Origin: Bacteroides reticulotermitis JCM 10512
GTDB taxonomy: Bacteria; Bacteroidota; Bacteroidia; Bacteroidales; Bacteroidaceae
DNA length: 64,000 bases
Assembly: GCF_000517545.1 (NCBI RefSeq)
Contig: NZ_BAIV01000030.1
Location: 18,956-82,955, forward strand
Reading direction: 5' to 3'
In this document: one piece after another, positions 1 through 9,435 of the stretch
Position numbering within the stretch: the stretch's first letter is position 1
Layout: each line of letters opens with the position of its first letter
Notes under the pieces: model-generated
What the model saw: the letters and a program-made list of their open reading frames with translations, nothing else
The model's database searches: none
What the model was told of the DNA's origin: nothing
Program-made: the position numbers and the translations under genes

Positions 1-666
1 GTATAACTAAACACCGGATCATTATCTTTCAGTAACGACTCGGCATTGGTCAAATCGGATTCCAGCTTTTTCACATAGGCAGCCAAACTATAATAAGCCG
101 GCATCTCATCGAAAGAAGTTGTTTCCGAATAAGGTAACTCTACATGAATGGTTGCTCCTTGCGGCAGTTCACCAAACAACCGGAGAATATCCAACTGACA
201 ACAAGCACGAATGGCATAGGCTTCGCCCACAATAACCGAACGGGTAGACTCATTGGGAAAAACCGATTTGTTTTCATTGCCATGCTTGATTATTAAATTC
301 GCCTGTACAATGGCATTGAACAATCCGGCATACATTAATTTTATAGCACTTTTGGCGTAATCATTCTTATAATCGTGCGCCATCAGGTAATAATCAGCCA
401 ATCGTTCCTCCGAAGTCGGCAGCAAAGTGAAATACCAGAAAGAGGATAAAGATTCGATGTGACTCATCGTTAATGCTTTTCCATATACATCTTGACCAGC
501 CAAACTCATGTAACATCCCGTCAGCATTCTGAAAACCTTTGTATGTAGCAAACTGTTGATCTTCCCGTTGTTCTGTTTCAGGACGTACGTCAAGCCAGTC
601 ATTGCATGAAGAAAGCCCGAACGCCAACAAAACACTCATCCATATATAGATTCTTTTTCTATGCAT
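1..666 (-). pseudogene. SusD/RagB-like outer-membrane glycan-binding lipoprotein, frameshifted and cut by the window edge
   Basis: SusD-family proteins sit on the cell surface beside a SusC TonB-dependent transporter and help capture glycans. The start at 666 gives a lipoprotein signal ending in SSC, then NDWLDVRPETEQ, the typical mature SusD N-terminus. Around residue 48 (near 520) this frame is lost. The adjacent frame continues from 525 to 1 as good SusD sequence (MLTGCYMSLAGQDVYGKAL, then the helical LADYYLMAHDYKNDYAKS and AYAIRACCQLDILRLFGELP). One extra base or two missing bases near 516-525 explains the break. The gene begins 19 bp after the susC stop, as in a susCD operon, and its 3' end lies outside the window. 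Identity is confident. Whether the break is biological or a sequencing error is open. Confidence 0.8.
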
Positions 667-685
667 AGCTTTATAATTTTAAAGA

Positions 686-3600
686 TTAGAATAAAAACTT
701 CACACTACCCTGGATATTACGAGCATACGGATAGTTGGTTCCTCGTTCCATCTTCACGGTGGATAGATGGAGTATATCCGACATATTCATTCCGAAAGTA
801 ATGGAAGTAACCGAAGTGTGTTTCTTCAACCATTCGCTATCCCAACGGTATTGCAAACCGATTGACTGAATTTCAAATACATTATCGTCCATCACAAAAC
901 GAGAGGTGGCTCTTGTCTTGGTATTGTCGAATGCTTTAAAAGAAACAACATCTCCCGGATTCTTCCAGCGGTCGTAGTAAACACGGGCGTCTACATTCTG
1001 ATACTGCAAGGTTGATAAAGGAACTTCTACGCGGTCAATCAAGGTACTGTTGTACACCTGTCCGCCCCAATAAAAACCAACCGACATATTAACCGTAAAT
1101 CCCTTCCACATAAACATCGTGTTAGCATTTCCACGGAATTTAGGATCGCGCGAACCTAAAAAGACTTTATCCGAGGGCGACCAGGTATCGGTTTGATTCC
1201 CATCCTTATCTAAAAACACTTCCTTTCCTGTGCTCGGATCAATGCCCAATGAACGAACAGCATAGATGGCATTCTGAGGCCTTCCTTCATAAAGGAGGTT
1301 ATCAATCTCGACATCTTGCTTTACACGCTCTTCGGTTTGTTGCTTGATGGCTTCGGAGAGCTTGGAAATATAATTCTTGTTGTATACAAGTTGTGCTCCG
1401 ACCATCCAGTTGATTCGCCGATGTGGATCGCGGATCAGGTAACCGCTAAGGGCAGCTTCCCAACCCCGGTTCTTCACTTCGCCCACATTAGACAAGTACG
1501 AAGAGAAGCCCATGGAATAAGGAATATCCATATACGACAGCAGGTTGCTTGTCTTTTTGGTATATACATCCAGTTCACCCTTGATGCGTCCGTTTAATAG
1601 ACCGAACTCCAAACCGACGTTGAACTCATCGGTTTTCTGCCAGGTTAGATACGGGTTTCCCCATCCCTGCAAAACGGCTCCCGTCCAGTTCATGTATTTA
1701 TTATCAGTCAGGTATTTATAAGTAGTGGTAGAGCCGGTGGAAGATCCTTGCTGAGTTCCCGTTTGACCATAAGATGCTTTCAGTCGCAAGATATTCGCTA
1801 ATTGAAAATGATCTTTGATGAAAGCCTCGTTATGTAGATTCCATCCGATACCGGTACTCCAAAAAGGGGCGTATTTCTTTTCACTTCCAAATGTTGAACT
1901 GCCATCCATGCGAAATGAGAGATCGACATAATACCGATTGTCAAGTATGTAGTTGACATTACCGGTCAAACCAAAACGTCTGGTCTTACTTTTTGAACCG
2001 GTGGGAGAACCGTCTTTTTCATACTGCCGGGCACTTGCCAGAAAATTGATATCCGCATTGGTAAATCCTTCCGCAATAATCTGATAAGAGGTACTGTTCG
2101 ATTCGGCCAGCGAATAATCGACTCCTACGTAAAGCTGGTGAATATCCCGAAAGGTCTTATTGTACGATAAGGTCAGGTTGCCGGTATAGTTATAACTAGT
2201 ACCTGTGCCATACGTATACCGACCCCTACGCAGAAAACCTTCATCGCTTTCATAATAGTCATCTTCGGTAAAGGTGGAATGTTCGGCCGGAAGGAATATG
2301 TCGGACGTATTGTCTGTACCGGAAATTCCTAACTGTCCTCGCATGGTTAGTCCATCCAACGGATTCCACTCAATAGAGAAATTATTCGTCAGCGTGTTGT
2401 ATCCGTTCTTATCAAAGCTATTTAGCGTTGCATCGTACAGAGGATTCTGCACTTTGGCGGACATCTTATGAAACCCATCGAAATAACGTACCAACTCTCC
2501 GTCGCTGGTATACGGAGCATTGTAAGGTTGCTGTTGTACGTAGGTACTGAAAGAACCGTATTTACTCTCTTGCCCTCGATTGATACCGTACGATGTATAA
2601 TTCTTAAATATTAGGTTTTTAACGTTATACATTAATGTAATTGATCCATTAAAATTCTTACGGGAAGAACCTTTCATGGCTCCTTCTACCTTTTTATAGG
2701 CAGCTGTCGCACTCCAACGAAACTCTTCGCTTCCGCCTTCCAGACGCAAATTATAATGAGTTCCGACTCCGGTACGTAGCGGTTTACTGAGCCAGTCGGT
2801 ATCTACACCGGAAAGGACATCGCGCAGACGTTTGTAGTAGGCTTCTTTATACCACACATCGTTGTTCGGGCTGGCGGTATTGTTATACAGTCCTAACACG
2901 CGTTCCAATTCCAGTTTTTCAGCTGCGTTAAGCAAATTATATGAGTTCAGGTCGGGTACTTCAAAATCCATACCTACCTCTGCATTGATTCTCAGCCTAC
3001 CGATCTCAGGTTGTTTGGTAACAATGACAATTACTCCGTTCGATCCGCGCGAACCATAAATAGCAGTAGCCGCAGCGTCTTTCAGGATGTTGATCGATTG
3101 TATTTCTTCGTCGTTATAGTCCATCAAACGACTCAAAGAGATTTCAAACCCATCCATAATAATCAGCGGAGTGTTAGCATCGTTCCGCACATTTTCATTA
3201 TACTCTTGCAATGTAGTGGGAAGCGATGAGTTACCGCGTATATTGATCTGAGGAAGAGCGTTCGGGTTGCTACCTACCAGGTTGTTGACAGCAAAATTGA
3301 TGGAGGTATCTATGTTTTTTAATGTCTGGAGTAAGTTCTGACCTTTATATATCTATCTCCAACTGTTCGGAGGAAATGCTGGACACTGCTCCGGTATAGC
3401 TCTCTTTGGCCTTTTTAAAGATACCGGTTATTACGACTTCATCCAGTTTAGCGTCTTCTTCTTCCATCATAATGGTTAGGCCTATCTTATCTTCTTTGCA
3501 ACTGATAGCCATCTTTTCCGTTTTCATTCCGATGAACGAAAAATCGATATCGGTCAGCTGTCCTTTTACCAAGGTCAGTTCGAAAGTACCATCTATGCGG

Positions 3601-4049
3601 CTGATGGTTCCGCGATCTTGATTTTTCGACGTAATGTTCACACCCGGAAGCGGATTCTGGTGCTTGTCAATTACTTTACCTTCTACTATCACCCATTTAT
3701 CCACATCGGATATATGAGCTAGTTTTGTACTTCTGACGTGTTTCTTCAAATTGATTGTGATAAATTGCCCGTCAATAGTGTATTCCAACGGATGGGAACC
3801 AAACACGATCTTCATGGCTTCCTGAATGGAATTCGCTCTAACTACTCCATCAAAAACAAATTGATGCAGGTCGGCATTCACAAATAGAAATTTATATCCG
3901 GATATTTTCTCTAGACGTTTAAGCACTTGCGGCAAACGTTCTCTCTTCACTTCCATTCTTATTTCTTTAGGAGGTATCTGAGCATACAAAGGCTCATAAA
4001 AACTCACTAATAAAAGAAATAGAAGAACTAAACTCCATGTTCTTTTCAT
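686..4049 (-). pseudogene. SusC-like TonB-dependent transporter with STN domain, frameshifted by a GATA duplication
   Basis: This would be an outer-membrane TonB-dependent glycan importer of about 1,115 residues. A signal peptide (residues 1-24) is followed by an STN domain (about 25-100, the part that talks to FecR), a carboxypeptidase-regulatory-like domain (about 120-205) and the start of the plug. At 3345 the frame closes just after SSEQLEI. The next frame resumes with KGQNLLQTLKNIDTS and the plug motif ATAIYGSRGSNGVIVI, then a complete beta-barrel ending in an aromatic residue (KFLF) at 686. The DNA at the break reads GATAGATA. Removing one GATA restores the family-typical sequence SSEQLEIYKGQN. 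An STN domain together with the upstream ECF sigma/FecR pair indicates trans-envelope signalling control, common in host-glycan PULs. Confidence 0.87.
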
Positions 4050-4149
4050 AGGCTACGACACGTTTTAATTTTACTCGTTTTAATTCATATTCACGAGGTA
4101 GTCGTTTTCACTTTAATAAAAGACACCCTTCCTATTAAAAAAATGCAAT

Positions 4150-4189
4150 TTACTTATCATATATATCATTTTGTATATATAATAAGTAA
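4150..4189. promoter_or_regulatory. AT-rich inverted repeat upstream of the STN-type susC
   Basis: Two 16-bp arms (4150-4165 and 4174-4189) are complementary at 15 of 16 positions around an 8-bp spacer. The element lies about 100 bp before the susC start and outside any convincing gene. It may be a regulator site or an RNA hairpin in the susC leader. The sequence is very AT-rich, so chance pairing is easier here than elsewhere. Confidence 0.4.
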
Positions 4190-4345
4190 TTATGCATCGG
4201 TTGGAATGGATAAAAAGTCCATTTAACTATCTTTTAAAGCAAAAAGTTCGTAGCTATATATTTTATAGGTTCTTCGGCTGTTTAAACGTCACCCAATTAT
4301 CAGTATTAGCTTATATTTATTTTAGTGTAAAGAGTATCATGCAGT

Positions 4346-4543
4346 CAAGTATCTCTGTTCAAGTATACAGGTAGTAATAATCCGTTTTTCAGGCATTAAT
4401 AGCTTAGATTTCAAGTATTAATAATCCAGTACTTAAGTATTAACACGTTAGATTTCAGGTATTAATTACCTAGCACGCAAGTATTGGTAGTCTAACAACT
4501 AGGTATTTATATTCCAATTTTCAAGTTATACGAGCCAAGAGCA
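4346..4543. repeat. Degenerate tandem array, nine units at exactly 22 bp
   Basis: Units begin at 4346, 4368, 4390, 4412, 4434, 4456, 4478, 4500 and 4522. Most carry a core close to CAAGTATTAATA followed by a variable tail. Unit sequence drifts but the 22-bp step does not vary across nine copies. The array fills the space between the fecR stop (4689) and the susC start (4049) and has no plausible reading frame. Similar units recur at 60033. Confidence 0.8.
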
Positions 4544-4688
4544 TAATTTTATTCAGATACTTTATGAGGAAGCAAATGCTTCGTTTTTTTGAGCGGAGAT
4601 CCACTCCATTCGATTTGGAAGTATTCGCATTGCTAAGTAAAGCAACTACTATTTTAAAAAGATGATTCGGAGTTGTGATAGGTTGATT

Positions 4689-5843
4689 TTACTTGATATA
4701 GATTGTATTGTTATCGAAACTTACATTTAACTTATTAATGCGGCTTAATAACAAAACAGCCCGCTCAATGGAATCTTTTCGGTCGCATACATAATGAATT
4801 CGCCAATTCTTAGCCGAAGGATTATTAAAAACAATATTCACATTGTACCACCTACCCAATTCTTGAAGAATGGTAGTCAAAGGGGCGTCATCGAAATAGA
4901 AGAAACCTTCTTTCCAATAAACATAGGTATCTACATCGGTCTCGTGCAACGAGAAAGTACCGTCATCTAGCAAATGAGCATCTTCACCGGGTTTCATCCG
5001 AAGGTAAGTTTGATTGGCTTGACTACGTATCTCCACACTTCCCTTCACCAAAGTCACGTGAGAATCATCCGAAGAATAACTACGTATATTAAACTCGGTT
5101 CCAAGTACGCGGGTATGCATTTGGGAAGTTTGTACAATAAAAGGATGCCGACTATCTTTGGCTACTTTGAAATAAGCCTCACCTTGCAGACGGACAATTC
5201 GCTCTTCGCCGGTGAAACGGGAAGGATATTCCAAACGACTTTCAGCGTTGAGCCATACCACGGTTCCATCTGACAATACCACACTGAAATCTTGGCCGCG
5301 GGGAGTAGAAAGAATGTGGGTTTCGATCTTTTCTTCAACAGTTTTTGAGCGGTAAGATAATTGCAAAGAATCCGATTGGGTGAGTGTAACGCCCATCATG
5401 CTTAATAAACTATCCTGAGTTTGAGCATCCAATGCCAGTAGGCTGCCACCTACTTTTTGCAAAGTAACCTGATGAACGAGTGAGTCGGCTGCGAAAAACA
5501 ATTCTCCTTGCTTACCGGAAGGAAGTATATTTAATCCGAAAATAAGTAGGAAACAAGCAGCCACTCCTCCGATGACACTTCCAAGCAGATACCGCTTTCT
5601 TCTTGTTTTTTCCGTACGTTTCTGTTGAAACTTATTCCACTCCAAATCAATATCCGGCTGCTTATGCTCCGCATATTCTTCCAACAGAGCTCTTTTGCAA
5701 GCTAAGTTTTCTCTGCCTATCTGCATACCTTCTTCTTCACTCATCAGACGCCGCATTTCCTCTTCCGATACTTCATCGGAAGAAGTGGTAAGTTTGAAAG
5801 CATCATCAAACCATGACTCTATTTTATTTTCATCTTTACCCAT
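4689..5843 (-). CDS. FecR-family anti-sigma factor
   Basis: This inner-membrane anti-sigma factor is expected to hold the neighbouring ECF sigma factor until a signal arrives from the STN domain of the SusC transporter. The N-terminal cytoplasmic part (about residues 1-85) has ESWFDDAF. One membrane segment follows (about 87-108, LLGSVIGGVAACFLLIFG), then the periplasmic FecR domain (GQDFSVVLSDGTVVWLNAESRLEYP, and VLGTEFNIRSY) and a C-terminal DUF4974-type domain. The start MGKDENK at 5843 is preferred. A longer frame would begin at 5915 but overlaps the sigma gene by 44 bp and adds a basic tail not seen in the family. At about 384 residues it is slightly longer than usual. Confidence 0.9.
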   Translation of the reverse strand: MGKDENKIESWFDDAFKLTTSSDEVSEEEMRRLMSEEEGMQIGRENLACKRALLEEYAEHKQPDIDLEWNKFQQKRTEKTRRKRYLLGSVIGGVAACFLLIFGLNILPSGKQGELFFAADSLVHQVTLQKVGGSLLALDAQTQDSLLSMMGVTLTQSDSLQLSYRSKTVEEKIETHILSTPRGQDFSVVLSDGTVVWLNAESRLEYPSRFTGEERIVRLQGEAYFKVAKDSRHPFIVQTSQMHTRVLGTEFNIRSYSSDDSHVTLVKGSVEIRSQANQTYLRMKPGEDAHLLDDGTFSLHETDVDTYVYWKEGFFYFDDAPLTTILQELGRWYNVNIVFNNPSAKNWRIHYVCDRKDSIERAVLLLSRINKLNVSFDNNTIYIK

Positions 5844-5871
5844 TCTCTTAAGGCGATTTATAATTAGACGG

Positions 5872-6393
5872 TTAACATTCCTTATCAGATACCCCACCTT
5901 TTGTTTTTTTAGCAATTCCTTCGCGAATCACTTTCAAGGCTTTTACCATATGTTTTCGCACCGCACTGACGCTAATCTGCAACTCATCGGCCACTTCTTT
6001 GTATTTCTTATTGCGAATATAGCATTCACGAAGTACCAAACGAGTCTGTGGAGTAAGCGATGCAATCAACTTCCGGATCTCTTTTATTTTCTCTTCGTAC
6101 TCTTCATATCCGGACTCTTCTATTTCACGAGTTACATGTAGATAGTAATCGATGTATTTTCGTTTCACTTCTTGATGTCGAATGTAATCAATGCACTTAT
6201 TCCGTATGTAAGAATACATATAGGTTTTCCAATTTTCAACATCCAATCTTCCATAATTATTTAAGGCGTATTCAAAACTATCACTCACAATATCCCGACT
6301 CACTTCTTCATCATCGATCAGATGAAGAGCAAAGAAATAAAACTGAGAATAATTCTCTTTAAAGAAAATTTCAAAGTTAATGGACTTTTTCAA
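5872..6393 (-). CDS. ECF RNA polymerase sigma factor (FecI-like)
   Basis: This 173-residue protein has only the sigma-2 region (FFKENYSQFYFFALHLI, DIVSDSFEYALNNY, TYMYSYIRNKCIDYIR) and the sigma-4 region (LTPQTRLVLRECYIRNKKYKEVADELQISVSAVRKHMVKAL), as in extracytoplasmic-function sigma factors. It heads the sigma, anti-sigma, susC, susD series and should activate the susCD operon when released by FecR. The frame has no upstream ATG before a stop, so translation probably starts at the TTG at 6393. A -7 element lies about 45 bp upstream (6439-6446). Confidence 0.9.
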   Translation of the reverse strand: MKKSINFEIFFKENYSQFYFFALHLIDDEEVSRDIVSDSFEYALNNYGRLDVENWKTYMYSYIRNKCIDYIRHQEVKRKYIDYYLHVTREIEESGYEEYEEKIKEIRKLIASLTPQTRLVLRECYIRNKKYKEVADELQISVSAVRKHMVKALKVIREGIAKKTKGGVSDKEC

Positions 6394-6438
6394 TTTCTAT
6401 TCTCTTAAATAATCAGCAAATCGTTCTTATCTCAAACG

Positions 6439-6446
6439 CAAAAGTA
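6439..6446 (-). promoter_or_regulatory. Candidate Bacteroides promoter (-7) for the sigma/anti-sigma genes
   Basis: On the minus strand this reads TACTTTTG, matching TAnnTTTG, 46 bp before the TTG start of the sigma gene. I see no clear -33 TTTG partner. Confidence 0.45.
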
Positions 6447-6567
6447 GAAAAAAGCATCTTCTTTTTTAATAAATACATCATAAAATAGGCAGATACAGCA
6501 AATTTGCATCGAAAACTCAATCCACATACCAGAATTACACAACAGACTATACATGAATTACCAAGTA

Positions 6568-6599
6568 AATTAGAAGGTCAAATTAGTCACCTTCTAATT
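6568..6599. promoter_or_regulatory. Operator-like perfect inverted repeat at the acetyltransferase promoter
   Basis: Two perfect 11-bp arms (AATTAGAAGGT at 6568-6578 and its complement at 6589-6599) flank a 10-bp spacer. The palindrome ends 8 bp before the -7 element, covering the -33 zone, where a bound repressor would block RNA polymerase. The cognate regulator is unknown. The S24 repressor at 7457-8167 is a nearby candidate. Confidence 0.65.
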
Positions 6600-6607
6600 A
6601 ATATTTA

Positions 6608-6615
6608 TACTTTTG
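6608..6615 (+). promoter_or_regulatory. Promoter -7 element of the YoaP-type acetyltransferase gene
   Basis: TACTTTTG matches TAnnTTTG exactly and lies 33 bp before the ATG at 6649. The inverted repeat at 6568-6599 overlaps the region where the -33 element would be. Confidence 0.6.
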
Positions 6616-6648
6616 TAAACTATATATAAACTATACAGACTAACTTAT

Positions 6649-7422
6649 ATGAAACCGGAATTTATCACTTTAAATAATGAGAATATTGAAAAAGAACATA
6701 TCTGCTGTGCTTTTTCAGATAAAAAATGTAGCACTGGTTATGAATTAAAAAAGAATTGGTTGAAGAAAGAGTTCGAAAACGGATATGTATTCCGTCGACT
6801 CAATGAACGTGGCAAAGTTTTTATCGAATATGTACCGGCCGAAAAAGCATGGGTACCTATCGAAGCACCCAATTACTTAATGATTAACTGTTTCTGGGTT
6901 TCAGGACAATATAAACAACATGGATATGGTAAGGCATTATTAAATTCTGCCATAGAAGATGCTAAAAGAGATGGAAAATCCGGTTTGGTAACCGTTGCGG
7001 GAACAAAGAAATTCCATTTCATGAGTGATACTAAATGGTTGATTCGCCAAGGATTCGAAGTAGTTCAGACACTTCCCTACGGATTTAGTTTACTAGTTTT
7101 CAAACTAGATACCAAAGCTACTAATCCTCAATTTAAAGATACGGTATTAAGCGGAAAATGTCCTCATAAAACCGGATTAGTAGCTTATTATACCAATCGT
7201 TGTCCATTTACGGAATACCACATACAAAATTCACTGATAGAAACAGCTCGCTTAAAAAACATTCCGTTGAAAATCATCAAACTGAAATCAATGGAAGAAG
7301 CGCAAGCAGGACCAACACCTGCTACCATCTTCACTTTATTTTATAATGGTGAATTTGTGACAACAGATCTAAGTGTATGCATCGATAAGAGAATGGATAA
7401 AGTCTTGCCTGCATTATCATAG
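6649..7422 (+). CDS. GNAT-family N-acetyltransferase with C-terminal YoaP-like domain
   Basis: The N-terminal half (about residues 1-155) is a GNAT fold. WVSGQYKQHGYGKALLNSAIEDAKRDGKSG matches the acetyl-CoA-binding motif A (Q/R-x-x-G-x-G/A). The C-terminal half (about 165-255) has a Cys-containing thioredoxin-like layout with YYTNRCPFTEYH and an AGPTPATIFTLFYNGEF strand, as in YoaP-like proteins. The substrate is unknown. The gene stands alone behind an operator palindrome and ends in a terminator shared with the convergent S24 repressor gene. At 257 residues the length fits the family. Confidence 0.85.
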   Translation: MKPEFITLNNENIEKEHICCAFSDKKCSTGYELKKNWLKKEFENGYVFRRLNERGKVFIEYVPAEKAWVPIEAPNYLMINCFWVSGQYKQHGYGKALLNSAIEDAKRDGKSGLVTVAGTKKFHFMSDTKWLIRQGFEVVQTLPYGFSLLVFKLDTKATNPQFKDTVLSGKCPHKTGLVAYYTNRCPFTEYHIQNSLIETARLKNIPLKIIKLKSMEEAQAGPTPATIFTLFYNGEFVTTDLSVCIDKRMDKVLPALS

Positions 7423-7427
7423 TAAGT

Positions 7428-7456
7428 AATCTGTTCTTTGCGGGAAAGAACAGATT
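7428..7456. terminator. Bidirectional terminator between convergent genes
   Basis: A perfect 12-bp stem (AATCTGTTCTTT at 7428-7439, complement at 7445-7456) with a 5-nt loop sits 5 bp after the acetyltransferase stop and abuts the stop of the repressor gene at 7457. It serves both strands, although the U-tracts are short. Confidence 0.7.
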
Positions 7457-8167
7457 CTACATCATCATATTTTTGCGAATAGAAAACTTCACGATAGCCA
7501 TGGCATTGATGGAAGTAAAAGGAACATCCATTGGGTCATGATGCGGATTATAACTCACCAGTTTAAGACAATCTTCAATATCTGAACGATTGACATACTT
7601 TACGGCCAGGTATTCATCACCATCAATAATAAATGAAACCAAATACATTTCACCATAAATAACACTGCTCACACTGTTAATCTCTTTGAAACCTACAATA
7701 TCACCTGATTTCAAAATAGGGTACATACTATCGCCACTTATATAAAGAGCACCATCACATAATGGAATGCTTGGGATCTGTATGTGTCCAACAATATATT
7801 CCTGTTTATTGGCTAGCAACGTTTTTAAATTAGCTGCCGCTGTAATATCGTATAATGCGATACTACGATTCCTTTTAACCTCATTGGTTTTAGGATTGTG
7901 AATCATATGTACCTCACCGCTAATCAAATTATTATCGCAATAGGTCGGTTCATAATATGGTTTTCCTTTACCTACGAGCAACCAATTGTAATCAACATCT
8001 TTCAATTTATTTAGTATCAACGGATAGTCTATGCTATTCCTGCTAACCCAATTGGATAGAGTAGCGCGAGATATTCCTAAAAACTCCGCCAACTCACTGT
8101 CTCTTTTAAAGCTTAGTACGATCTTCGCACGCTTCACAATTTCTCCAACATTCAAACATGTATCCAT
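7457..8167 (-). CDS. HTH/S24 (CI/LexA-like) transcriptional repressor
   Basis: The N-terminal helix-turn-helix (about residues 5-65) includes RDSELAEFLGISRATLSNWVSRNSIDYPLILNKL, typical of phage CI-type regulators. The C-terminal half is a signal-peptidase-like S24 domain: the serine is in YISGDSMYPILKSGDIVGF and the general-base lysine in YLAVKYVNRS, so autocleavage is plausible. Such proteins often control prophage or stress genes, but I see no phage genes nearby. It may be autoregulated: the 330-bp AT-rich region upstream carries short repeats of the type AGTCATTTTC/GAAAATAACTTTTC. At 236 residues the length fits the family. Confidence 0.87.
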   Translation of the reverse strand: MDTCLNVGEIVKRAKIVLSFKRDSELAEFLGISRATLSNWVSRNSIDYPLILNKLKDVDYNWLLVGKGKPYYEPTYCDNNLISGEVHMIHNPKTNEVKRNRSIALYDITAAANLKTLLANKQEYIVGHIQIPSIPLCDGALYISGDSMYPILKSGDIVGFKEINSVSSVIYGEMYLVSFIIDGDEYLAVKYVNRSDIEDCLKLVSYNPHHDPMDVPFTSINAMAIVKFSIRKNMMM

Positions 8168-8428
8168 TATCTTGTTCTAATTAAATATATAGTTATGAGA
8201 AAAAAATAGTCATTTTCTGAAAACATAAGGCCTATTTGAAAATAACTTTTCAAATTTAGAAATAATAGTTTGGATACACAATAAAAAAAGAAGATATAAT
8301 AATAAAAGGAGTACCCGCTTTATATAGATCTTATATTTATTTATACCATAAAATATAATCCTTCTTTCATTACATTTTTTTCCTATTATCCGAACAGTTT
8401 ACAGATTCACTCAACAAGCTCTTATATA
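8168..8428. other. AT-rich intergenic DNA, no gene seen
   Basis: This is the upstream region of the repressor gene and the downstream region of nadA. I find no supported reading frame. Near 8205-8260 there are short inverted AT-rich words that could be repressor sites. Confidence 0.5.
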
Positions 8429-8477
8429 ATTCATCCCTGCCTTCGTCTCTTCAATTAAAACGAAAACAGGGATGAAT
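8429..8477 (-). terminator. Hairpin downstream of nadA
   Basis: An 11-bp perfect stem (ATTCATCCCTG at 8429-8439, complement at 8467-8477) with a 27-nt loop begins 20 bp past the nadA stop. The loop has a smaller CGT...ACG pairing. The U-tract is weak, so it may be a terminator or a protective 3' stem. Confidence 0.5.
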
Positions 8478-8496
8478 CTAAAAGCCTAAAAATAGA

Positions 8497-9435
8497 TTAT
8501 AATCCTAACTTGGATGAAATTTCCAACATCTTTCGGATAGGTTTTACGGCTTTCTGAGCTATTTCAGGATCCACCGTTATTTCGGGTGATTCGTTTTTCA
8601 AACACTCATAGAGCTTCTCCAACGTATTCAAACGCATAAAGCTACACTCGTTACATGCACAGGTACTATCGTTCGGGGGAGCGGGGATAAAGGTTGTTTG
8701 CGGGCATTTCTTTTGCATCTCATGGAGGATGCCCGACTCAGTTGCCACGATGTATGTGTTTTCCGGATGATTCACTGCATATTTCAACAGAGCAGCTGTG
8801 GAACCAACCACATCGGCCAATTTCAACACCACACTTTTGCATTCGGGATGTGCCAATACCAATACTTCGGGATGTGCCGCTTTCAGTTCTACAATCTTTT
8901 CCACGGAAAACTGTTCGTGCACATGACAGGCTCCATCCCATAGCAACATATTGCGGTTGGTAATTGAGTTAATATAATTCCCAAGGTTTCGATCGGGTCC
9001 AAAGATTATTTTCTCATCTTTGGGGAAACTTTCTACTATTTGGCGAGCATTGGTAGAAGTCACCACCACATCGGTTACAGCTTTTACAGCTGCTGTGGTG
9101 TTGACGTATGAGATTACGGTATATCCGGGATGGTCTTTTACAAACTGAGCGAATTGATCGGCAGGACAACTATCAGCCAGTGAGCAACCAGCTTCCAAGT
9201 CGGGTACCAACACTTTCTTGTTGGGACAAAGTATCTTGGCTGTTTCCCCCATAAAGTGAACCCCGCACATCACAATGATGTCTGCTTCCGTTTTTGCAGC
9301 CCATTGAGCCAATGCCAGACTGTCGCCTACGTAATCGGCAATATCTTGTATCTCTCCTTTCTGGTAGTAGTGACCCAAAATGATTGCATTCTTTTCTTTC
9401 TTCAGCTCGTTAATAGCCTTTATGAGTTCATTCAT
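8497..9435 (-). CDS. nadA: Quinolinate synthase
   Basis: NadA condenses iminoaspartate with dihydroxyacetone phosphate to quinolinate in de novo NAD synthesis, using a 4Fe-4S cluster. The 312-residue protein has the family's three repeated folds: LGHYYQKGEIQDIADYVGDSLALAQWA at the N-terminus, VMCGVHFMGETAKILCP, and PDRNLGNYI. Candidate cluster cysteines lie in the MCGV, HPEC and CNEC segments. The partner nadB is about 30 kb away (39279-40850) instead of adjacent. A -7 element lies at 9674-9681, implying a leader of about 230 nt. Confidence 0.96.
   Translation of the reverse strand: MNELIKAINELKKEKNAIILGHYYQKGEIQDIADYVGDSLALAQWAAKTEADIIVMCGVHFMGETAKILCPNKKVLVPDLEAGCSLADSCPADQFAQFVKDHPGYTVISYVNTTAAVKAVTDVVVTSTNARQIVESFPKDEKIIFGPDRNLGNYINSITNRNMLLWDGACHVHEQFSVEKIVELKAAHPEVLVLAHPECKSVVLKLADVVGSTAALLKYAVNHPENTYIVATESGILHEMQKKCPQTTFIPAPPNDSTCACNECSFMRLNTLEKLYECLKNESPEITVDPEIAQKAVKPIRKMLEISSKLGL

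Noticed and set aside
4346..4543. CRISPR array
   Set aside because: Units are 22 bp head to tail without unique spacers and there is no cas gene in the window.
7457..8167. Prophage marker
   Set aside because: The S24 repressor is phage-like, but no integrase, capsid or other phage gene occurs nearby.
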